Below the pieces are notes generated by a model. It did no database searches. It worked only from the letters and a program-made list of their open reading frames with translations, and was not told where the DNA came from. A DNA stretch of 64,000 bases, taken from the NCBI GenBank assembly GCA_029532415.1, contig JAQOTA010000042.1, positions 806,001-870,000 of the forward strand, in the 5' to 3' direction. This document shows positions 56,130 through 64,000 of this stretch, piece after piece. Source of the DNA: Marasmius tenuissimus. Taxonomy: Eukaryota; Basidiomycota; Agaricomycetes; Agaricales; Marasmiaceae. The translations under genes and the position numbers were made by a program. Numbering within the stretch: the first letter of the stretch is position 1; each line of letters starts with the position of its first letter.

Positions 56130-58370
56130 TAGATGATAACTGCTGTGGATAGATGAGAGCAAGTGAGAGCTGATGTGGTCAGGAAAGAACCAAAAGCATT
56201 TTATAAGGTTCCGGGATGGGGATGGGAAAATCAACTGGGGATAGAGGAAAACTTCATGTGAAACTAGGGTCCTGAATTTACATCCCAAAACAACAGATAT
56301 AACCTGGCAATAATCTGAGCTGGCCACATAGCATTCACAAGGTTCAAAAATACATTATACAGGGCCTTGAGATGATCTGTAGTATTATTTTCCTCCTGAG
56401 GTCCTTTATTGGCTTTGTATCCGACTCTGACAATGTTACATTCAAGAAGGTGGCACTGTGTTGCGCCTCACAGTATCAGCATTCTGCCCTGGTTTTAACA
56501 CGTGCATCTCCACAGACCATACTTAAGCCTTGTGTGCAGACGTTTGATGATGCTATGTGTCTACAGAGCAAGGCTTTTGTGAGCTAAACTTATGTGAGAC
56601 CCTGTGCCTTGTATTTGGAAGGGTATGTCCTCATGTCAAGTAGCTACAGTAAGTTTGTGGTTGAAGTTGTGTGGTATTGACGTGTTTTTGGCACTCACAG
56701 TCAGGCAAGCTGTACTGAATTGTTACCACTGCAATTCAAGACTGAGATACAGGGTGTGTTGCACAGTGACCTATGACATTTGATCCTATCAAAGAAATGC
56801 CGTCTGACTTCCCGCCAGCGCACAACAGTCTGATAGATCAATTAAATCATCCCACGTCCTCTGTATTCAAATGCTGCTGGTCCTGACACTGAATTACTTA
56901 TTATGTGCAAAGACTTGGTTGGGGACCCCAAGTTCGGCATTGAGTTCTGGCCAGCCCAAAATAAGGTGTCACCTTCATTGGGTCTCTTGTGACACTACCC
57001 GCTGGCACATCAGACATAACTCCGGTCTCTGTTAGCCTGGCCTCAGTAGTGAAACCTGCTAAGACCCCCTTGACCTCATGAAGGCCTGGGGGAGAACCAA
57101 CCATACTTTACTTTGAAGGTCAATATCAGTCAGTGTGAAGCCCACATATTGAGTTTTTCCTCACTTTGAAAAAGCTTGTTTCATCTGGAAGTTGGCAAAA
57201 AGGCATTTTGGGGATAAGCGAGAGCATATAGCATGATACCTCATATCTCTATTCATCAAGGTTGAACTTCAGTAAGATGTTTGGAGAATCTCTGCCATCT
57301 CTCGGGTTTGTTTGTACAGATGTATGTGCGTCTATATACCCGTTATTGCACAGTTTTCTCGTTCCCCTGAAGGTGTGAACACAATCACTGCTTTTTCTAC
57401 CTTTTGTCCTCTAGGCTCTGTTTAAATCTTAGTGTGTGAATATCCTTTGACGGAGACTTAGGTTATGTCTTGATGTGATTTTGCATGTGTACTTACCTTG
57501 AATCTCCCATTCAGAATTGGTTCCCTTCATGTGCTAGAGCTGAGAGACAGGTGTGGTTTTCTGACAACTGAGTATACTAATTTATGTTCATGAACACAAG
57601 GAAGTAGCCACCAAGCCGAAATGGTCCGACCATGTCCCTCGTTAGCTCAGGAGCTGGAACAACTTTGTAGGACAATTGGTCTTTGACTTTTGGAGAGTCT
57701 TTTGACATAATGGGTAAGTCTAGTGGTGCAAAATTGCTTCAAGCTTGTCTATGTTTATTGATACCTCTTATACCTCTGGGAGAGACCAGTGAAAGTATAC
57801 TCAAAAGGTCTGTGGGGGAAGTGCATTCTTCACTTTATTATTTCAGCCCATGTAGATGTTGACCAGCTTCGGAGTGATTGGCCTGATGTGAGAGAACTGA
57901 GTGGCCAACTACCTGCAGAAATCTGAGAATGGGAAACAAGAACATTATCCGCACCATCTTGTGCTTGATTCAAGCATAGAGATGTACACACGCTGCACAT
58001 CCCTTGACCGACTGACCGACAACCACCACCAGCGAGTGGGTGCCACCCAACCAAGCATGATCCCCACTCGCTTCTCTCTATTACTGTTGACATCAAGCAA
58101 GATCAAGACAGCAAGAACAGACAAAAGAGATGTTCAACAATGGCAACCACAAGGTCGTATCGAGCTATAGATCACGTGAGAGTACCCGATGGTGCCAGTG
58201 AGCCAACGGGTTTGGCAAGTAAATCAAACTCAACTCATTATTCAACATTGATTAGCCAGCTAGGGTTAGTTCAGCGGTTTGTCATCATCCATGCATGTTA
58301 AAACGCCACCCATAAACCTACAACCTCAGACATCGCCGTTCAAACTCGCCGAGACAAGCCTCTTGTCAGG
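56130..58370. other. Long stretch with no convincing gene
   Basis: AT-richer than the gene areas; frames are under 90 codons and lack motifs. No inverted-repeat boundary, tandem array or similarity to other parts of the window was found. Confidence 0.45.
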
Positions 58371-58559
58371 CTAGAAGTTGGTACACTATAGGGTGCCGGA
58401 TTGCCATTGGAATGCAGGTATAGATGAAGGCTGAAAATGTTGGATCAAGGAAGTGTTTGTACAAGCCAGATTGGAATGACTGTTGGAATCTGTTGGAATG
58501 GCACTGTGTATTGAAATACTACTTGGAGATATCATGTGCTCATTAACTAGGAGTAGTAT

Positions 58560-58660
58560 ACTGAAATAATCATACCAACGCCATGGGAACATGGTGTTCC
58601 AATGGTAAATCTCAGGTGTTAAGTGTTCCAGTTGAAGTCCTGAATTTTCTGCAATTTCGA
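58560..58660. mobile_element. End fragment of the 48609-50643 transposon family
   Basis: ATACCAACGCCATGGGAACA, GTTCCAATGGTAAATCTCAG and AAGTCCTGAATTTTCTG follow the order of the right terminal repeat of the 2-kb element. AGTCCTGAATTTTCTG is the exact complement of the left tip of that element (CAGAAAATTCAGGACT). Weaker TTGGAATG words continue to about 58400. No opposite end was found, so it is a truncated relic. Confidence 0.6.
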
Positions 58661-58792
58661 GTGTTGCACTCGGCTTCCTTGAAAGGCTTATCTTTGCCCC
58701 ATCTCCAACTTCAGCCTACCCATAACCGCCGAATCATCGCTTACATCCCTCCCCATCCTACTCGTATGTGTCTCGAAAAGATATTGCACAAC

Positions 58793-59062
58793 TCACTTGT
58801 CAAAGTCCTCCACACCTGGACATGGATCTTCTGCAGTAGCGAGCACCTTGAACACCCCATCTTCCTTGACCGATAGAAGGGACACATTGAACGTTCCGCC
58901 GTCTAGATTGTAGACAATGATCTTTGATCCCGGAACATGATACACAAGAGTTACAGCCATAGGATTGTTCATCAGACGAGAATTGTGAGACCAGCAGTCG
59001 CCCCAGCATCTTTCGTGACTCCTCGGATTTGATCCGAACCTGAACCGCTGACAAGTGTGCAT
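58793..59062 (-). pseudogene. Hsp70 nucleotide-binding-domain relic
   Basis: Minus strand, first frame: GVTKDAGATAGLTILV. Second frame: MNNPMAVTLVYHVPGSKIIV, YNLDGGTFNVSLLSVKEDGV and FKVLATAEDPCPGVEDFDK. These follow the Hsp70 order (TKDAG..AGL.VL, NEPTAAA..YG, D.GGGTFDVSLL....F.V.AT.GD...GGEDFD). The NEP segment is altered to NNP, the phosphate-loop glycine D(L/I)GGGTFD is now LDGGTFN, and there is a frame change between TILV and MNNP. Sequence before it (59180-59070) is not Hsp70. A dead fragment, probably from retro- or segmental duplication. Confidence 0.75.
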
Positions 59063-59189
59063 GGCAACGACTCGCGGGTTGCCAGGTAAAAGCCAATAGA
59101 ACCATTCGGGGATCCCGTTCGGTCGGGTGTGTATGGTGTATATGTAACTTCTTTTCCTTGACTAAGATCAAGTCCACATGTCACTCAAT

Positions 59190-60130
59190 TCAGATGTTTT
59201 TTTTTGTCCCTAGCTATCCCAAACCGATAGTCCCCCAACACATTTGTGCGGAATGACATTTCGTCTCTTGCTGTGATACCGAGGGCCTAATCGGCTAATT
59301 CACGTAGACGCAATTCCCTAGAGACGTCTGATTAACATTCTGAATGTCCTTCCTAGGTTGACTAGTACATAAGATAGAGGGTGCACATACGTACCATGAT
59401 TGGAACAAAAGATGAGTAAGTCAATACATTACCCGAATGAGTCTTTTTTTTTTTGAGTTTGAGAAACCTCTCTAACCAAAATCTGACTTTGCAACACCAT
59501 ATTCCACAAGCAACAGGACAGTATAACCATCAGTGTCAGCGGGTACAATAGCCCAGACTTAATACTTGATTAAAACTGTAGTTAAACCTCCTGACAGTGG
59601 AACATTGGAGATATACTGACAATGCATGGATGATAGTTCGGTACTCCCTTAAAATTGAGCAGTTGCCAATCTTTGTGACCTGATTGCTGATGTAGAGAAT
59701 TCTATTGGTTTGACAAAAGATCAATAAACTGGGTTTAAACGAGAGTTTACACAAGGATAATCATCAGTGAGTAAGTCACCTTCTATTCCCTTTACACTCA
59801 ACTCGCAATCTATGATAGATTGTGAGGAGCCCCCATCTCCGTCCCGCATTGTATGGTGCGATTCATCGTGGGCATTGAGCCCCAAACTCTCGAGGTCACT
59901 GAGACCCGCCTCCTGACTTCCAAGGCAACGAACCTCAATCTTTTTTCTTACTTGTTTCACAGTTTCCAAATTTCACACCTTTCCCTTGTTTGTATTTCTG
60001 GCAGACAGCCTGGCGGACATTTCAATTCTTTCTCTCGTCCGCCAGGTAAGCTATCATTTCCTCAATATTGTTGGTAGTCTATACTCAATTCTTTCTCTCG
60101 TCCGTTAGGTTATCCGCTCTAGTTTTTTGC
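59190..60130. other. No gene accepted
   Basis: A T10 run at 59443-59453 and a repeated pair AATTCTTTCTCTCGTCCG (60025 and 60088), about 63 bp apart, suggesting a small tandem duplication. Minus frame 59969-59721 (ESLGLNAHDESHHTMRDGDG) looks mildly coding but has no exon partners. Confidence 0.35.
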
Positions 60131-60139
60131 CACCCACCC

Positions 60140-60663
60140 TTAATCTATCCCACCCAGTTTCATTATGGACTTTATCATACACAGTTTCTGGTAAGTAGTG
60201 TCAATGATGTCGGGAGGGTTGCAAAGTAGGGATTTCGCAACCCCTTCAACATCATGGTATGCTTGTGCTTGTACTGTAGAACCGCCATCACTCGCGGTGC
60301 CGACCTCGACAATATACCTCCCCCGGCCGTGGGCCTTGATGTGCTCAATCTTCGAGCCAAAAAACTCACCTGAGATGATTGGTGGCTTGTGGCAAATCAA
60401 AATTGGAGTGAATATTACCTATGAGAATGGTCAGGAAGAGATTGGAGCACATAGTTGCAATTGTGAGGCAGAGTAGAGCTGTTGATCCCTGTGCTAAACC
60501 AGGACCCAGTGGAGGAACCAGTTCCATTCTTCCTTCCATTGGTATAGGGTCTTGTGGAGGGGAGCTGAGGCTTAGCAGTGAGCCATGAAGAGTAATTTTT
60601 AGATAGCATAGCACTGCATTCTTGTGAAGAAGAGTGCGAAGATTCAGGCAATAGCCTTACCAT
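60140..60663 (-). other. Possible minus-strand exons
   Basis: 60400-60140 reads SGEFFGSKIEHIKAHGRGRY and VEVGTASDGGSTVQAQAYHD; 60663-60415 reads Ser/Thr/Asn-rich sequence in another frame. CTCAG|GTGAGT at 60372 is a good donor inside the first stretch, contradicting its use as one exon. No model closes, and no family is recognised. Confidence 0.25.
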
Positions 60664-60669
60664 TACTGG

Positions 60670-62280
60670 TGAGGCAAAAAAGAGGGGAGTAGGATCATCC
60701 GTCTTTGGCTACCCCATGAAAGGTAACACCACCAGAACTTGTTGACAATCATAAGATGAGCCAATGGTTAGGGATCAGAAATACACACCCGCACAAGTAT
60801 TATGTTAAAAAGCCGTGCCGCTGTACAAATTGCAATGTCGGAGACCTAGTTGTGGCTATGAAAGATATCTAAACCTACTTGGAAGTGACTAAATTGAACT
60901 GGATAACAAATTGTCCGCACAATAGCTAAACCAATGGTGACTCAATCAGGAGTGTCCTGAGGCAGATCCTTCCATATCTTACTGAGTAAGTTTTACGGTT
61001 CAGGAGCCCAATGCTTCTACACTTATCCCTTGGTGACCTTTTATCACAATCCTAGGCCCATCCATAGCAATCCCAAAGAACAGCAAACTGAGGTATGTGC
61101 TTGACTGTAATATGTCAAGAACAGCTAAGCATAGGTTGAGCGCCACACTGATTGCTGCTAGGACAAAGAGTCAGTTTGCAAGTGAACAGTTTGGGCGGAG
61201 CTGTCTTTGTCTGCAGTTTAACAAAATTGAGATAGTAGCTTCAACAAGAACAACATAACAGTCTGTGCAAATTGAGTCTTGAGATGAGTCACAGGCTGGG
61301 TTATGCAGGTTGAGACAGACCGATTGTGGGTGACAAACATGATCTGTGAATGCTATGTTCACACTTACACAGCATTGAACAACTGGGCTCACAAGGCTGA
61401 GATTCCAATACTGAGGAGAGTCCAAGCAAGTGCTTGTAGGGGAGATGGAAATACCAGAGGACTGTTTTGTGGGCAAGAACAGGACAAGGTCTATCCAAAC
61501 AATGGATTACTCACGAGTGGTAAGTTTGTTTAACACAAATTCGGACGCTTCATTCGCAATACAAACGCGCGTCTTCTCGAAGTAATCCTTGTCAACGTTC
61601 AAGACTGATCAGCGTTGAATAGACAGCGTCTCCGTCGCTTTCGTTTCGATTGTCCTTCAAACAACCCAGTCCGTGAAATGCTCATACTTTGAATGGAAGG
61701 AGATATGCACGGATCTCCATCAACTCATTGGTATGCACGATGTTCGTACCCTCATATACTTCTAGCACAACCGAGATGACAATAGAAATCCCGGTATCTT
61801 CACAAAGACGAACAACCAGCTCAACTGGTCGTGTTTGTGGGAGTGATCACCCCGAGTCTGGCCGCTATGGTGTGTATGGTCTATACTGTAACCTGCCCAG
61901 AAGACTGAAGTCCGGATGGGGACCTCGGCCACCAGGGCATTTCCTCGTCCCATTGATACAAAAGTCCTATAATCTAGTCCTGCTTGATATTGATCTCCAA
62001 AACAAATTCAACCCGGTCGGTTCGGTGGTGCTGAGTAGAGTATTGATGGTGGGGAGTGACCTTTGTATATATATTTTGATGGCATGAAAAGGGAAAATGA
62101 CCTCCGCATTGCGTCTGGGGTATGGTGTGATCCATTCAACCTCTCAGATTTTTGTTTTGCGATGCTCAATATACAGGAATCTTGATACATCCTCGGAAGT
62201 CCCGTCTGCCATTTCCGAGGTGCAGCCCTTGAAGGTGAGAACAAACGAATGGACAGTTAGCCCAATCGAGAACATGTGAA
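60670..62280. other. No convincing gene
   Basis: Frames up to 132 codons (plus 61689-62087) without motifs or splice partners. No repeat boundary was recognised. Confidence 0.4.
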
Positions 62281-62289
62281 CGGTATGTG

Positions 62290-62510
62290 TGCTATTACAG
62301 CCATCGTATTGATTGTAGACGCTTTTTCATTTTTAGTTCCGCATTTTCTATTTATACCAAGCACAATCTACTCCGATTTTGGACAGGGCAGGCCCGACGC
62401 TCACACGGTACCCAAAGGTACAAGGACTCCAGCAGCAGTGTTCGGCTTAGAAAAACATATCTCTCGCTTGGTTACTGGGTGGCTGCACCCGTTATTTTTG
62501 ATGTTATGAG
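62290..62510 (+). repeat. Dispersed repeat, second copy of 3795-4015
   Basis: Shares CCCGACGCTCACACGGTACC and CCAAAGGTACAAGGACTC with the copy inside the Mutator-like element. None of that element's terminal repeats or CACGTAC words are present here. Confidence 0.6.
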
Positions 62511-62817
62511 GAAGAGAAGCCTCCAGCTGTTCCCATGTCTGGCACAAACAAAAGCCTTCCCATACACACCTCTCTTTCGATTGGATTCATTTGTCCGCAC
62601 ATCTCCTATCATTTATCTCAGAGCCACGGATAACTGTATTCCACTGACTAGGGGAATTAAAGACTGTGTCATTTGTTCAGTCTACAAATTTAACGGCCGT
62701 ACTCGTACTAGTTGAAGCGACGCTACAAAAGAGAAGTTGTAGAAGAAGAAATGTCCGGCGGCAAAGGTAGTGTATGCCTGGTCTGTATGAGAAGCTATAC
62801 TAAGGGGTATCATATAT

Positions 62818-63600
62818 TCAGTCTAGGTACTGAGGCGTAAGGTACTTGGATGCAGAGGCCTCAAATATTCGCCTCCGCACCACACACAGTGCCAGCAGTA
62901 TCAATTGAGATAGGAGAATACGGCGTTGACGAGTGCGATATCGCGAGCGGTGAGATGCAGACTGCGCGGGACAACGATTACAGTCTGCTCCCTTCGCCAG
63001 TATAGGGTAGCCAGTAACGAAAATGATTCTGGTAAAAGAGGGGGGCGAGTGCACAAAGGTAAATACTTCAATAGAGCAGTGTCTTCATCTGATGATCGCG
63101 GTGCCGAAGGAGGTCCAAGGTTGTCTGATACTCGCTTGAAGGTACTCGCAGGCAATACACAGGATAAAGAGCGATACATACTCGCGATAGTTCCAATCAA
63201 CCCCGTCGTCTCCCAGCTAAATGTCGCCCATCAATCGCAAGGCCGGCCTATCCTCCATACTTCCTCTACTAATTTGCCGGTTAGTGGATACGGTCTCTAA
63301 TCGGTAACAACATTATCCATCTCTCCATATGAGTCCCTTTCATTCATGACGACTCGCTACCACCAGTCCGATACGGCAACGACGTTTTCCCTCCAACAAC
63401 CTCGCTCGAGTCACAGCAGATACTGTATGATCCAGGTAGGGGTACGTTACGGTAATTCGACAAGTTTGGGGAGCCACGTTAGCCTTGCAGCCTCAGGAAT
63501 CTCGAAAAGATGGCTGTTATCAGAGTGTCATTCTTCTGATAGTTCCGAGCTCTAAGTGACCCATAGACGTCGCTAGATCGAAAATATTAGCTCAAAGGGA
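62818..63600 (-). pseudogene. Decayed copy of block O of the multi-copy gene family
   Basis: 62980-63560 matches 46220-46860, including ACGACTCGC.AC...(C/T)AGTCCGATA.GGCAACGAC near 63349-63383. The minus strand carries a hydrophobic stretch (FSLLATLYWRREQTVIVVPR). The similarity probably continues to the window end (GTACCCACATCG..GAGAGG near 63660 resembles 46940), so the next copy may extend beyond the window. Confidence 0.45.
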
Positions 63601-64000
63601 CATATCTCGAAATGTCACGAAAAGAACATACCTGACATATTACACGACCTACCCCGTAGTGTACCCACATCGTTGAGAGGGTCGAGAAACAAAGCTGCAC
63701 GCGTGAATTTGAGGGGATTACAATCTCAAAACAAGGCATTCAGATTCAAAAAGAACGGAAAGCTCACTGAATACTACAAGACGGTCGTCATCCCAGTGAA
63801 TACGGAAATCTATAGCACGGTTTATATAGCGAAGAGGTAGGCGGAGGTCATTATGATAACCAGTTCAACCGCATAGATAGGCCCCACCCAACCCTTTGCG
63901 AGGCGAAAAAGACGAAGCTCAACCGAGCAGAGGGATAGTTCCAGCGAATGAGGGAAACGGCTGAACCTATTTATGCACCTCGTTCCCCAATGGCTATCTC

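Noticed and set aside
61689..61870. Possible Hsp70 substrate-domain similarity on the minus strand (EVYEGTNIV)
   Set aside because: Only about eight residues agree; surrounding sequence does not follow Hsp70, and order relative to 58793 would be wrong.
1..64000. CRISPR arrays, bacterial operons, rRNA genes
   Set aside because: No regularly spaced direct repeats with unique spacers, no rRNA-like sequence; intron-rich genes show a fungal nucleus.

Overview
The window looks like nuclear DNA of a basidiomycete fungus, most likely an Agaricomycete; Rhizoctonia/Ceratobasidium-like is a guess from remembered protein families, not a search result. Genes carry many short introns (mostly 47-66 nt, GT-AG, CTRAY-like branch sites), there are no operons or RBS-led starts, and several proteins match basidiomycete-specific families or transposases. 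I rebuilt exon chains by hand; several close exactly in frame over 6-9 exons, which is strong internal support, but none was checked against RNA.

Layout. 0-8.4 kb: decayed gene copies and repeats, with a Mutator-like non-autonomous element (3259-5048) holding a nested Tourist-like MITE (4531-4968). 8.4-12.9 kb: small gene of unknown function on + (9848-10252) and a multi-exon gene on - (10336-12244). 13.3-16.6 kb: degraded CACTA/Tnp2-type transposase. 16.9-21.5 kb: membrane RING-finger gene (+), coiled-coil gene (+), basidiomycete-specific gene (-). 22.1-29.3 kb: a small gene facing a very large - strand gene (about 2130 aa) with a Gly/Arg-rich stretch and about eleven copies of a W...G.VL.EGP motif. 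30.5-32.8 kb: complete nine-exon - gene, with decayed relatives at 1.5-1.9 kb and 53.7-54.5 kb. 33.5-35.3 kb: seven-exon + gene. 36.5-37.3 kb: a gene 3' end followed by tandem 150-bp copies of its last intron and exon. 37.4-40.6 kb: MULE-like transposase-type gene. 41.4-45 kb: nested transposon block (MITE, 1.8-kb long-TIR element, CATATG and CATAATG arrays). 46.2-48.5 kb: further copies of the gene family seen at the window start, cut by a 2-kb hAT-like element (48609-50643). 51-56 kb: weak gene candidates, a repeat-exon gene and an expansin-like secreted protein gene. 56-64 kb: mostly non-coding, with an Hsp70 relic and more family copies.

The genes do not form a pathway. The region reads as a repeat-rich accessory segment with lineage-specific genes. 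Four gene models (10336-12244, 16879-18371, 19404-21549, 33535-35287) are each interrupted by exactly one in-frame TGA, all compatible with CGA to TGA change; recent decay by CpG deamination, or consensus errors, are the leading explanations. The large repeat protein, this shared TGA pattern and the several unassigned transposon families are the points most worth following.
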